DNA from: DATBGO01 sp963695645
GTDB taxonomy: Bacteria > Actinomycetota > Actinomycetes > Streptosporangiales > Streptosporangiaceae
Assembly: GCA_963695645.1 (NCBI GenBank)
Contig: CAVOHC010000017.1
Location: 558,001-622,000, forward strand
Length of the DNA: 64,000 bases
Direction: 5' to 3'
Of this stretch, positions 34,916 through 43,604 are shown piece by piece. Under the pieces are notes generated by a model. It did not search any database. It worked only from the letters and a program-made list of their open reading frames with translations, and was not told the DNA's origin. Every line of letters begins with the position of its first letter. Within the stretch, counting starts at the first letter, position 1. A program made the translations under genes and the position numbers.

Positions 34916-35623
34916 TCAATGCAATCTCGACGCCATCGCGCGAGCAGTCTCTCCAACCGCGCGTCCGAGCTCCTTCTCAGACAGTTTGGTGCTGACGTAG
35001 ACCACTGCGACCGCGCACACCTGGACCGGATGGCCGGGCACGGTCAGTGGGACAGCCACCGAGCGCAGGCCAGGTATCACCTCGTCGTGGCTGGTGGCGT
35101 AGCCGGTGCGGCGCACCTCGTCCAGCGAGTCGCGTGGCTGGATGTCGGCGACCGCGCGCCACTGCCCGGCGCTCATAGCGGCCTGGATGGCGATGCCCGG
35201 CGCGCCGACGGCCAGCGAGTGGCGCGCGCCGGGCCGGTATACCACGGCTGCGGCGGTGCGGCTGGGTGCGACGGACACCAGAGTGACGCACTCGGAGCCG
35301 CTCAGCACGACCAGGAATGCGGTCATCGCCAGCTGGTCGGCGAGCGCGGCGAGCTCGCCCTGGGCGACCGCCTGCAGGTCGGCCTCGATCCCGAGTGCCA
35401 GCGCAGCGAGGCCAAGGCTCAGCCGGACCAGTCCGGCTTCGTCGCGCCGGACGAGCGAGTGCTGCTCGAGCGTGCGCAGGAAGCGATAGGTGATCGAACG
35501 GTGCAAGCCGAGAGACTCTGACAGCGCCGCGATCGACATCGGCTGACCCCGCTCAGCCAGCACCTCGAGCACGCGCAGACCGCGGGACAGGGTCTGCGAC
35601 TGGGCAGCCATCTTGTCGCTCAC
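34916..35623 (-). CDS. IclR-family transcriptional regulator
   Basis: The 235-residue protein has an N-terminal winged helix, SRGLRVLEVLAERGQPMSIA followed by LSESLGLHRSITYRFLRTLE, and a C-terminal effector domain with PGIAIQAAMSAG and RSVAVPLTVPGHPV. IclR proteins bind aromatic or carboxylic acid effectors. It is transcribed away from the hpa operon across a palindrome-rich gap, which makes it the prime candidate for the operon's local regulator. Confidence 0.9.
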   Translation of the reverse strand: MSDKMAAQSQTLSRGLRVLEVLAERGQPMSIAALSESLGLHRSITYRFLRTLEQHSLVRRDEAGLVRLSLGLAALALGIEADLQAVAQGELAALADQLAMTAFLVVLSGSECVTLVSVAPSRTAAAVVYRPGARHSLAVGAPGIAIQAAMSAGQWRAVADIQPRDSLDEVRRTGYATSHDEVIPGLRSVAVPLTVPGHPVQVCAVAVVYVSTKLSEKELGRAVGETARAMASRLH

Positions 35624-35670
35624 CGATTCTCCTCGCGCACTTGCATTCGGCGTTCAGCCGGTGCATTCTT

Positions 35671-35704
35671 GTTCAAAGAAAGAACGTTGCATTCTATATT
35701 AGAA
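35671..35704. promoter_or_regulatory. Palindromic sites in the IclR-hpa divergent promoter region
   Basis: GTTC-aaagaaa-GAAC (35671-35685) and the perfect palindrome TTCTA-TAT-TAGAA (35692-35704) lie in an AT-rich stretch that contrasts with the surrounding GC-rich DNA. This is the expected place for IclR binding and for both promoters. Confidence 0.55.
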
Positions 35705-35740
35705 CACTTGCGTTGGTGAGGTCAATTGCGTGGTGCTGGA

Positions 35741-36277
35741 ATGAGCCGCGGGGACCCTGGATGGCTGGCGGCTGGCCCGGGCTCACCGCTCTACCGCCCG
35801 CCGGAACAGCTCTTCCGCGGCAGTCTGGGGAGATTCGCCACCGGAGTGGCGATCGTGGCCTTCGACCACCCAGACGGGCGGTTCGGCATGACGATCAACT
35901 CGTTCACGTCGGTGTCGATGGAGCCGCCGCTCGTCCTCGTCGCGATCGGGCAGTCGGCCAGTTCACACGTACGGCTGGAAGGCACGGCGTTCACGGTCAA
36001 CATCCTGGCCGCCGAGCAGCAGGACCTGGCCCTGACGTTCTCGGGCAAGCCCGGGCGGCAGCCGACCTGGATCGAGGGCCGCCATGCGCCCCGGCTGGCC
36101 GGCGTGCTGTGCTGGTTCGAGTGCAAGCCGTACGCCCGGTATCCGGGCGGGGACCACACCCTGTTCCTTGGCGAGGTCTGCGACTACGGGTCACGCGCCG
36201 GGGACGCGCTGGGCTTTTTCAACGGCTCGTTCACCACATTCGGAGAACGCAGGCTCGGTCACGAAGACCTGCTCTGA
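35741..36277 (+). CDS. hpaC: Flavin reductase, 4-hydroxyphenylacetate 3-monooxygenase reductase-like
   Basis: The protein has the flavin reductase-like fold: GRFATGVAIVAFDHPDGRFG, MTINSFTSVSMEPPLVLVAI and a final DALGFFNGSFTTFG. It would reduce FAD/FMN with NAD(P)H and supply reduced flavin to the HpaB-type oxygenase encoded next. The ATG at 35741 is preferred over the GTG at 35726, though neither has a strong ribosome site. It is the first gene of the operon, 48 bases before hpaB. Confidence 0.85.
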   Translation: MSRGDPGWLAAGPGSPLYRPPEQLFRGSLGRFATGVAIVAFDHPDGRFGMTINSFTSVSMEPPLVLVAIGQSASSHVRLEGTAFTVNILAAEQQDLALTFSGKPGRQPTWIEGRHAPRLAGVLCWFECKPYARYPGGDHTLFLGEVCDYGSRAGDALGFFNGSFTTFGERRLGHEDLL

Positions 36278-36324
36278 GTTCCCTCTAGCCCGGACCCCCG
36301 ACCGCGTCATTCAAGGAGAAAGTA

Positions 36325-37797
36325 ATGGGCATCCGTACCGGCCAGCAGTACCTCGACAAGCTGAATTCCATGCACCCGCACGTCGTCATCGACGGCGTGA
36401 CCGTCACGAAGGACGTCGCGGAATATCCTGCGTTCCGCAACGTCGCGCGGACCTACGCCCAGCTGTACGACATGCAGTTCAGCCCGGAACACCAGCAAGA
36501 CCTGACCTACACCTCGCCGACCACCGGTGATCTCGTGAACGCCTCGTTCCTGGTGCCCCGCAACCTGGCGGACCTCGAGCACCGCGGAGCGGCGATCCGG
36601 ACCTGGGCCGATTTCTCCAACGGATTCCTCGGGCGCAGCGGCGACTACATGAACTCAGCGCTGACCGCGCTGTCCGCAGCGCAGCCGTGGTTCGCCCAGG
36701 CCGGCCCGGAGTACGGCGAGCGCATCCGGGCGTACTACGAGTACGCCCGGGAGAACGACCTGCTGGCCACGCATACGCTGATCCCGCCGCAGGTCAACCG
36801 CTCGGTGTCCGGCGGCGAGCAGGGTGGCGGCCAGCTGACGGCGCGCGTCATCGAGGAGCGCGCGGACGGCATCATCATCCGCGGCGCGCGCATGCTGGCC
36901 ACGGTGGCGCCCATCGCCGACGAACTGCTGGTCTTCCCGTCGACGGTGCTGCGCGGCACGCCGGACGACGCGCCCTACAGCTTTGCCGTCGCCCTTGCGA
37001 ACGACACGCCCGGGCTCCGGTACCTGTGCCGCGGTTCGCTGTACAACGGCGGCAGTGAAGTCGACGAGCCGCTGGCTTCCCGTTACGAGGAGATGGACGC
37101 CATCGTTGTCTTCGACGACGTGTTCGTCCCGAACGAGCGGGTGTTCATGCTCGGCCACCCCCAGCTGTGCAACATGTTCTACAGCGCCACCGGAGCGGCC
37201 GCGCTGATGACCCACCAGGTCGTCACGCGCACCGTGGCCAAGTCGGAGTTCTTCCTCGGGCTGGCGTGGGAGATCGCCGACTCCATCGGGATCGACGGCT
37301 TCCAGCACATCCAGGAGGACCTCGCCGAGCTGATCGTGGACGTGGAGATCGGCAAGGCATTGCTGCGCACCGGCGAGGTCGAGGGCGGCACCAACGACTG
37401 GGGCGTCTACCTGCCCCGCTGGGATACCGTGAACGCCGCGCGCAACTGGTATCCCAAGGCGGCGCAGCGCTTCCCGCAGATCATCCGGAAGTTCTGCGCG
37501 TCCGGGCTGATGGCGCTGCCGGGCGAGGCCGACATCGCGTCGGATGCGCTCGGGGACATCGAGCGCTACATGCAGGGCAAGTCGCTGACCGGGCCGGAGC
37601 GGATCCGGCTTTTCAAGCTCGCCTACGACGCATCAATCTCCGGCTTCTCCGGCCGGCAGGCGCTGTATGAGTACTTCTTCTTCGGTGACCCGGTACGGAT
37701 GGCGGGAGCGATGGTCGCGGGCTACGACTCCGGGCCCGCGCGGGCCCGGGTGCGCGAACTGCTGGCCCGCGGGGAGCGGCCGGCTACCCTGGTCTAA
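36325..37797 (+). CDS. hpaB: 4-hydroxyphenylacetate 3-monooxygenase oxygenase component
   Basis: The 490-residue protein belongs to the HpaB family of FADH2-dependent phenol hydroxylases, which convert 4-hydroxyphenylacetate to 3,4-dihydroxyphenylacetate. Visible blocks are RTGQQYLDKLNSMHPHVVID, the flavin-site HTLIPPQVNRS, ARMLATVAPIADELLVFPST, a DDVFVPNERVF segment and a C-terminal FSGRQALYEYFFFGDP. AAGGAG lies seven to eight bases before the ATG. The length is normal. Its reductase is encoded just upstream. Other para-substituted phenols are possible substrates, but the downstream genes fit homoprotocatechuate cleavage. Confidence 0.92.
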   Translation: MGIRTGQQYLDKLNSMHPHVVIDGVTVTKDVAEYPAFRNVARTYAQLYDMQFSPEHQQDLTYTSPTTGDLVNASFLVPRNLADLEHRGAAIRTWADFSNGFLGRSGDYMNSALTALSAAQPWFAQAGPEYGERIRAYYEYARENDLLATHTLIPPQVNRSVSGGEQGGGQLTARVIEERADGIIIRGARMLATVAPIADELLVFPSTVLRGTPDDAPYSFAVALANDTPGLRYLCRGSLYNGGSEVDEPLASRYEEMDAIVVFDDVFVPNERVFMLGHPQLCNMFYSATGAAALMTHQVVTRTVAKSEFFLGLAWEIADSIGIDGFQHIQEDLAELIVDVEIGKALLRTGEVEGGTNDWGVYLPRWDTVNAARNWYPKAAQRFPQIIRKFCASGLMALPGEADIASDALGDIERYMQGKSLTGPERIRLFKLAYDASISGFSGRQALYEYFFFGDPVRMAGAMVAGYDSGPARARVRELLARGERPATLV

Positions 37798-37869
37798 GGA
37801 TCAGATACGATTTCACATACGATCTACGATCGGATCTCGATCTGCCCGTAAGGGGCGCGGAGGTTTTCG

Positions 37870-39336
37870 ATGCCGGACGGCCAGTCGTTCGGGGCACTTT
37901 CGATGCGGCCGGGCAAGCTGGTTGCGGTCCACCTCAACTACGAGAGCCGGATCGCGCAGCGCGGCCGCAGGCCAGAGCACCCGTCGTACTTCCTGAAGCC
38001 TGCCAGCTCCGTCTCAGCCAGCGGAGACACCATCGAGCGGCAGGCCGGCACCGAACTGCTCGGCTTCGAGGGCGAGATCGCCCTGATCATCGGCGACCCG
38101 GCCCGCCGGGTCGCGCCCGAGCAGGCCTGGAGCCACGTTTCAGGCGTCACGGCGGCCAACGACTTCGGTGTCTACGACCTGAGGTGGGCCGACCGGGGAT
38201 CGAACCTGCGCGCCAAGGGCGGCGACGGGTTCACCCCGCTCGGACCCGGCGTTCTCGACGCCGCCGGGCTCGACCCGGCCGGCCTGCGCGTCCGGACCTG
38301 GGTCAACGGGAAGCTGGCGCAACAAGGGACGAGCGCGGAACTCGCCTTCCCCTTCGCCCGCCTCATCGCCGACCTCTCGCAGCTGATGACCCTCGAGCCG
38401 GGGGATGTGATCCTTACCGGCACCCCGGCCGGAGCGTCGGTCGTCGTGCCCGGCGACGTCATCGAGGTCGAGGTCGATGCGCCGGATGCACCGCAGGCGC
38501 CCAGCACCGGCCGGCTGGTCACCCGGGTGGCCGACGGTAGCGCGCCGCTGGCCGGGTACGGCGCGCGGCCGAAGATCGACGACCTGCAGCGCGAGGAGGC
38601 ATGGGGCAGCCGGGCGGCAGCCGGCCTGCCGGCCGCCTTCGAGCTCACCCCGCGGCTGCGGGACAAGCTGGCCAGCGTCTCGACCGCTACCCTGTCGTCA
38701 CAGCTGCGCAAGCGGGGCTTCGACGACATGTCGATCGACGGGCTGAGGTCGACCAGGCCGAGCACGAAAGTGGTCGGCCTTGCCCGCACGCTGCGCTTCA
38801 TCGCGTTCCGGGACGACCTATTCGCCACCCGCGGCGGCGGATATAACGCGCAGAAGCGCGCGTTCGACTCACTGCGTCCCGGTGACGTGCTGGTCATCGA
38901 AGCCCGCGGCGAGCGGGGCACCGGCACCGTGGGTGACATCCTCGCCCTGCGCGCGCAGACGCTAGGCGCGGCGGCAATCGTCACTGACGGCGGGGTGCGT
39001 GACTACGCCACGGTCGCCGACCTTGGCATACCGACCTACTCCCAGGGCCCGCATCCCGCCGTCCTCGGCCGTCGGCACGTGCCCTGGGACGTTGACGTCA
39101 CCATCAGCTGCGGCGGAGCAGCCGTGCAGCCCGGTGACGTGATCGTCGGAGATGCCGACGGCCTGGTCGTCATACCGCCCGTGCTGGCCGGGGAACTCGC
39201 CGACGCCGCGATCGAGCAGGAACGCGAGGAGGCATTCATCGCCGAGCAGGTGGCCGCCGGGCAGCCCGTCGACGGGCTTTATCCGCTGAACGCGACGTGG
39301 CGCGGGAGGTATGAGCAATGGCTGCCCGGAACATGA
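37870..39336 (+). CDS. FAH-family decarboxylase/isomerase fused to an RraA-like domain (HpaG-RraA)
   Basis: The 488-residue protein joins two enzymes. Residues 1-215 are a fumarylacetoacetate hydrolase-fold domain of the HpaG type (GFEGEIALIIGDPARRV, HVSGVTAANDFGVYDLRW, GDVILTGTPAGAS with metal-ligand acidic residues), which in this pathway decarboxylates or isomerises the ring-opened acid. Residues 255-480 are an RraA/HMG-aldolase-like domain (SVSTATLSSQLRKRGFDDMS, VGDILALRAQTLGAAAIVTD and GGVRDYATVADLGIP), a fold known for retro-aldol cleavage and oxaloacetate decarboxylation. GGAGG precedes the ATG by eight bases. The 3' end overlaps the GntR gene by 19 bases. Confidence 0.88.
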   Translation: MPDGQSFGALSMRPGKLVAVHLNYESRIAQRGRRPEHPSYFLKPASSVSASGDTIERQAGTELLGFEGEIALIIGDPARRVAPEQAWSHVSGVTAANDFGVYDLRWADRGSNLRAKGGDGFTPLGPGVLDAAGLDPAGLRVRTWVNGKLAQQGTSAELAFPFARLIADLSQLMTLEPGDVILTGTPAGASVVVPGDVIEVEVDAPDAPQAPSTGRLVTRVADGSAPLAGYGARPKIDDLQREEAWGSRAAAGLPAAFELTPRLRDKLASVSTATLSSQLRKRGFDDMSIDGLRSTRPSTKVVGLARTLRFIAFRDDLFATRGGGYNAQKRAFDSLRPGDVLVIEARGERGTGTVGDILALRAQTLGAAAIVTDGGVRDYATVADLGIPTYSQGPHPAVLGRRHVPWDVDVTISCGGAAVQPGDVIVGDADGLVVIPPVLAGELADAAIEQEREEAFIAEQVAAGQPVDGLYPLNATWRGRYEQWLPGT

Positions 39337-39998
39337 CCGGCCTGGCGCCCAGCAAGTCGAAGCTCGCCCACACTTACCTGCGCGAGCGCATCATCGAAGG
39401 CCAGTTCGGCCCGGGCTACCGGCTCGTGCTGGCCGCCATAGCCAAGCAGCTGGACATCAGCACGGTGCCCGTGCGCGAGGCGATCCGCATGCTCGAGGCG
39501 GAAGGCCTGGTCAGCTACGAACGCAACGTCGGTGCCATGGTCGCCATGACAGACGAGGCCGAGTACGTCACCACCATGCAGACCCTGGCCATCGTGGAAG
39601 GCGCGGCGACCGGCCTTGCCCGCGGCCTGCTGGGCCCGGGTGACCTGGACCGGGCCCGCGAGGTGAACCGCCGGATGGCGGCGTCCCTGGCGGACTTCGA
39701 CCCGCGCAAGTTCACGCTCCTCAACAGGGAATTCCACGCCCTGCTGTTCGGTAAATGCGCCAACGCGCACCTGCTCGATCTGGTGCACCGGGGCTGGGCG
39801 CGGCTGGACGTGCTGCGCGACCCGACGTCCGGCTTCGTCCCGGGCCGGGCCCGCGAGTCGGTGGCCGAGCACGAGCGGCTGCTGGCCCTCATTTCGGGCG
39901 GGGCGAGCGCCTGGGACGTCGAGTTCGCCGCCCGCACGCACCGCACGGCGACACTCGATGCGTTTCCTGCCCACCACTCCGATCAGTTCACCCGCTGA
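39318..39998 (+). CDS. GntR-family regulator (FCD type)
   Basis: The 226-residue protein has the N-terminal winged helix LAHTYLRERIIEGQFGPGYR with DISTVPVREAIRMLEAEGLV, and an all-helical FCD effector domain (FTLLNREFHALLFGKCANAH, ESVAEHERLLALISGG). FCD domains bind small carboxylates through metal-held histidines. It lies inside the hpa operon and overlaps the preceding gene by 19 bases, so it is co-expressed with the catabolic enzymes and may tune them together with the IclR protein. Confidence 0.9.
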   Translation: MAARNMTGLAPSKSKLAHTYLRERIIEGQFGPGYRLVLAAIAKQLDISTVPVREAIRMLEAEGLVSYERNVGAMVAMTDEAEYVTTMQTLAIVEGAATGLARGLLGPGDLDRAREVNRRMAASLADFDPRKFTLLNREFHALLFGKCANAHLLDLVHRGWARLDVLRDPTSGFVPGRARESVAEHERLLALISGGASAWDVEFAARTHRTATLDAFPAHHSDQFTR

Positions 39999-40029
39999 AG
40001 CTCAGCCCGTCAGACGAGAGCAGGCTGTT

Positions 40030-40983
40030 ATGGCATACCGAACGGATCCCGCCGAGCTGCGCGGATCGATCACCCCGCTGGTCACGCCGTTCACCGCCGA
40101 CGGCGCGGTCGACCACGCCAGCCTGGCCAACCTGGTGCGCTGGCAGCTGGCCCACGGCACGCACGGGATCTCCATCGGCGGGTCCACCAGCGAGCCCAGC
40201 TCGCAGACCACCGAAGAGCGGCTGGCCGCGATCAGCACCGTCGTAGACACCGTCGGCGGCCAGGTACCGGTCATTCCCGGAACCGGATCGGCCCGCCTGG
40301 ACGAGACGCTGGAATTGACCGCAGCCGCGCGGGACCTGGGCGTCGATGCTGCCCTGATCATCTCGCCGTACTATGCGCGGCCGACGCAGGAAGCCCTGTA
40401 CGTCTGGTACAAGACGGTGGCGGAGAACTTCCCGGACCTGCCGATCGTGGCCTACAACGTGCCGGCCCGCACCGCGGTCGACATCGCGCCGGCCACGATC
40501 GCCCGGCTCTATCACGACGTCGGGAACTTCGTGGGCGTCAAGGAGACGACGCGGGACTTCGAGCACTTCTCCCGCGTGCTGCAGTTGTGCGGCCCGGACG
40601 TCGTGGTGTGGTCCGGCATCGAGCTGCTCTGCCTGCCCCTGCTGGCGCTGGGGGGAGCTGGCTTTCTCAGCGCCACGGCGAATATCGCACCAGCCGCGCA
40701 CGCCCAGATGTACGAGGCGTGGAGCAAGGGCCAGTACGACCCGGCCCGGCAGCTCCACTACGGCCTGCATCCCCTGGTCGACCTGCTGTTCGTGGAGACC
40801 AACCCGGCGCCGGCCAAATGGGTGCTCGCACAGCGCGGGCTGATCGCCTCCGATCACGTCCGCCCGCCGTTGATCACCCCCACCCCGGCCGGCCTGGACA
40901 AGATCCGTGATTACCTCGCCGCGGGCGCGGAGCACCTGACCGCGGCCGACGGCTACACGGTGGCGCGAGGAGAGCCCAGATGA
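40030..40983 (+). CDS. DapA-family lyase/aldolase in the hpa operon
   Basis: Starting from the ATG at 40030 (GAGAGCAGG upstream), the 317-residue protein is a class I aldolase of the dihydrodipicolinate synthase family: LRGSITPLVTPFTADGAVDH, IGGSTSEPSSQTTEERLAAI, the tyrosine segment PIVAYNVPART and the Schiff-base lysine in VGVKETTRDF. In lysine synthesis this fold condenses pyruvate, but the operon context suggests that it cleaves the C7 hydroxyacid to pyruvate and succinic semialdehyde in place of a class II HpaI aldolase. The leading segment of the longer frame overlaps GntR and is not part of it. It overlaps hpaE by four bases. Confidence 0.88.
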   Translation: MAYRTDPAELRGSITPLVTPFTADGAVDHASLANLVRWQLAHGTHGISIGGSTSEPSSQTTEERLAAISTVVDTVGGQVPVIPGTGSARLDETLELTAAARDLGVDAALIISPYYARPTQEALYVWYKTVAENFPDLPIVAYNVPARTAVDIAPATIARLYHDVGNFVGVKETTRDFEHFSRVLQLCGPDVVVWSGIELLCLPLLALGGAGFLSATANIAPAAHAQMYEAWSKGQYDPARQLHYGLHPLVDLLFVETNPAPAKWVLAQRGLIASDHVRPPLITPTPAGLDKIRDYLAAGAEHLTAADGYTVARGEPR

Positions 40984-42503
40984 CCATTTCGCAAGCTGGG
41001 TCCGTCGCGCGCCGCCTGCCAGGGGGCCTGCCCGATCGCATCCGTCACTTCATCGACGGGGAGTTCGCCGACAGCACCGACGGGACAACGTTCGACGTGC
41101 TCGACCCGGTGTCCAACCAGACCTACATCACCGCGGCCGCGGGCGGCCCGGCGGATGTCGACAGGGCCGTGGCCGCGGCCCGGCGGGCCTTCGCCGAGGG
41201 GCCCTGGCCCCGGCTGGTGGCCCGGGATCGGGCCAGGGTGCTCAACCGGATCGCGGATGCCGTGGCCGCGCAGAACGAGCCGCTCGCGGAGATCGAGACT
41301 TTCGACACCGGCCTGCCGATCACCCAGGCGCTCGGGCAGGCGCAACGGGCGGCGGAGAACTTCCGGTTCTTCGCGGACCTGGTCGTCGCCCAGGCCGACG
41401 ACCTGTACCAGGTGCCGGGGCGGCAGGTGAACTACGTCCACCGCAAGCCGGCCGGCGTGGCCGGGCTGATCACGCCGTGGAATACCCCGTTCATGCTGGA
41501 GAGCTGGAAGCTCGCGCCGGCCCTGGCGGCCGGATGCACGGTGGTGCTTAAGCCCGCCGAGTTCACCCCGCTGTCAGCGGGCCTGTGGGCCGCGATCTTC
41601 CGCGAGGCGGGCCTGCCCGACGGCGTGTTCAACCTGGTCAACGGCCTGGGCGAGACGGCCGGTGATGCGCTGGTCAAGCACCCCGATGTGCCGCTGATCT
41701 CGTTCACCGGGGAGACCACGACCGGGCAGACGATCTTCCGTAACGCCGCGACGCACCTCAAGGCGCTGTCGATGGAACTGGGCGGTAAGTCCCCGGCCAT
41801 CGTCTTCGCCGATGCCAACCTGGACGCAGCGATCGACTCGACGCTGTTCGGGGTCTTCTCCTTGAACGGGGAACGTTGCACGGCTGGCAGCCGGATCCTC
41901 GTGCAGCGCCCGGTCTACGGCGAATTCGTCGAGCGGTACGCGGCCCGCGCCCGCAACATCGTGGTCGGTGATCCCTTTGACCGGCGCACCGAGGTCGGGG
42001 CCCTGGTCCATCCGGAGCACTACGCGAAGGTGATGGGCTACATCGAGCGCGGCAAGCTGGAGGGGCGGCTGGTTGCCGGAGGCGGCCGCCCGGAGGGACT
42101 GGGCACCGGCAACTACGTCAGCCCGACGGTATTCGCCGACGTGCCGCCCGGCGCCTCGATATTCCAGGAAGAAATCTTCGGCCCGGTCGTCGCCATCACG
42201 CCGTTCGACACCGAGGATGAGGCGCTGGAACTGGCCAACGGCGTGAAGTACGGGCTGGCCGCCTATCTGTGGACCACGGACCTCGAGCGCGCGCACAACT
42301 TCGCGCACCGGGTGGAGGCCGGCATGGTCTGGCTGAACTCGCATAACGTCCGTGACCTGCGGACCCCGTTCGGTGGCGTCAAGGCCTCCGGCCTGGGTCA
42401 CGAAGGCGGCTACCGATCGCTGGACTTCTATTCCCAGCAGCAGGCCGTGCACATCACGCTCGGCCCGGTGCACACGCCCAGGTTCGGCGCGCACCCGGAA
42501 TGA
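40980..42503 (+). CDS. hpaE: 5-carboxymethyl-2-hydroxymuconate semialdehyde dehydrogenase
   Basis: The 507-residue ALDH-family enzyme shows LITPWNTPFMLESWKLAPAL, FTGETTTGQTIFRNAA, the general base in MELGGKSPAIVF, the catalytic cysteine in LNGERCTAGSR and EEIFGPVVAITPF. The ERCTAGSR form and its position in the operon fit HpaE, which oxidises the ring-cleavage semialdehyde of 3,4-dihydroxyphenylacetate. It is coupled by ATGA overlaps to the genes on both sides. Confidence 0.9.
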   Translation: MTISQAGSVARRLPGGLPDRIRHFIDGEFADSTDGTTFDVLDPVSNQTYITAAAGGPADVDRAVAAARRAFAEGPWPRLVARDRARVLNRIADAVAAQNEPLAEIETFDTGLPITQALGQAQRAAENFRFFADLVVAQADDLYQVPGRQVNYVHRKPAGVAGLITPWNTPFMLESWKLAPALAAGCTVVLKPAEFTPLSAGLWAAIFREAGLPDGVFNLVNGLGETAGDALVKHPDVPLISFTGETTTGQTIFRNAATHLKALSMELGGKSPAIVFADANLDAAIDSTLFGVFSLNGERCTAGSRILVQRPVYGEFVERYAARARNIVVGDPFDRRTEVGALVHPEHYAKVMGYIERGKLEGRLVAGGGRPEGLGTGNYVSPTVFADVPPGASIFQEEIFGPVVAITPFDTEDEALELANGVKYGLAAYLWTTDLERAHNFAHRVEAGMVWLNSHNVRDLRTPFGGVKASGLGHEGGYRSLDFYSQQQAVHITLGPVHTPRFGAHPE

Positions 42504-42526
42504 CCATCGCAAACGAGGAGCCTTCG

Positions 42527-43604
42527 ATGACCGATATACCCGCCACCGCATTGCCTGCCCCGGACATCATCCGCGCCGCTTACGCCGAGCTGATCGTGAC
42601 CGACCTCGACGCGTCGCGCCGGTTCTACCGCGACGTGCTGGGGCTGGTGGTCACCGAGGAGGACGAGAACTCCGTGTACCTGCGTGGGTTCGAGGAGTAT
42701 CTGCACCACTCCCTGGTGCTGCGCCGCGGCGACGTGGCCGCGCTGGCCACGTTCGGCTACCGGGTCCGCTCGCCCCGTGAGCTGGATGCCGCCGAGGCAT
42801 ACCACCGTGATCTCGGCTGCCGGGTCGAGCGCGCAGGCCGGGACCCGGCGCGGCCTCGGCGAGACGGTGGCGGTGCAGGATCCGCTGGGATTCCCCGTCG
42901 AGTACTTCTTCGCCAGCGATCACGTCGAGCGCCTGACCCAGCGTTTCGACCTGCATGGCGGCGCTCCGATCACCCGGCTGGATCATTTCAACGTGATGAC
43001 CCCGGACATCCCGGCCGCCAGCGCGGTCCTGGAGCGCCTCGGTTTCCGCACGTCGGAGGATATCCAGGACAGTGATGGGATGGTCTATGCGGCGTGGATG
43101 TTCCGTAAGCCGACCGTCCACGACATCGCGCTCACCGGCGGGGACGGCCCGCGCATGCATCACGTCGCGTTCCACACCCATGAGCGCGCGCAGATCCTGC
43201 ACATCTGCGACAAGCTCGGGGCCCTGCGGGAGACTGACCGGATCGAGCGCGGTCCGGGACGGCACGGCGTCTCCAACGCGTGCTACCTGTACCTGCGCGA
43301 CCCGGACGGTCACCGCATCGAGATCTACGCGCAGGACTACTGGACCGGCGACCCGGACAACCCGGTGATCACCTGGGACGTGCACGACAACCAGCGCCGG
43401 GACTGGTGGGGTAATCCGGTCGTGCCGAGCTGGTACTCCGAGGCGTCGCCAGTGCTGGATCTCGACGGCAACCCGCACCCGCTCATGCAGCCTAGCGGCC
43501 CGCGGGAGGCCGATGTGACCATCGGGGCCGATGGCTTCTCCTACACCCGGAGCGGCGAGGCGACGCAACAGCACCAGGAGTACAAGCTGGGCGAACAAGT
43601 CTGA
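42527..43604 (+). pseudogene. hpaD: Frameshifted 3,4-dihydroxyphenylacetate 2,3-dioxygenase
   Basis: The start is the ATG at 42527, with GAGGAG seven bases upstream. The N-terminal vicinal-oxygen-chelate domain reads AAYAELIVTDLDASRRFYRD. At the G run 42840-42842 the frame is lost; removing one G continues RRGLGETVAVQDPLGFPVEY. The catalytic half is intact in the second frame, with the iron ligands His in ITRLDHFNVMTP, His in GPRMHHVAFHTH and Glu in GHRIEIYAQDYW. The enzyme opens the homoprotocatechuate ring by meta cleavage, so a real frameshift would block the whole pathway. The corrected length of about 358 residues is normal. An assembly error is a serious alternative. Confidence 0.85.

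Noticed and set aside
37870..43604. Lysine biosynthesis role for the DapA-family gene
   Set aside because: It is translationally coupled to aromatic catabolic genes and has no other lysine gene nearby; catabolic cleavage is more likely.
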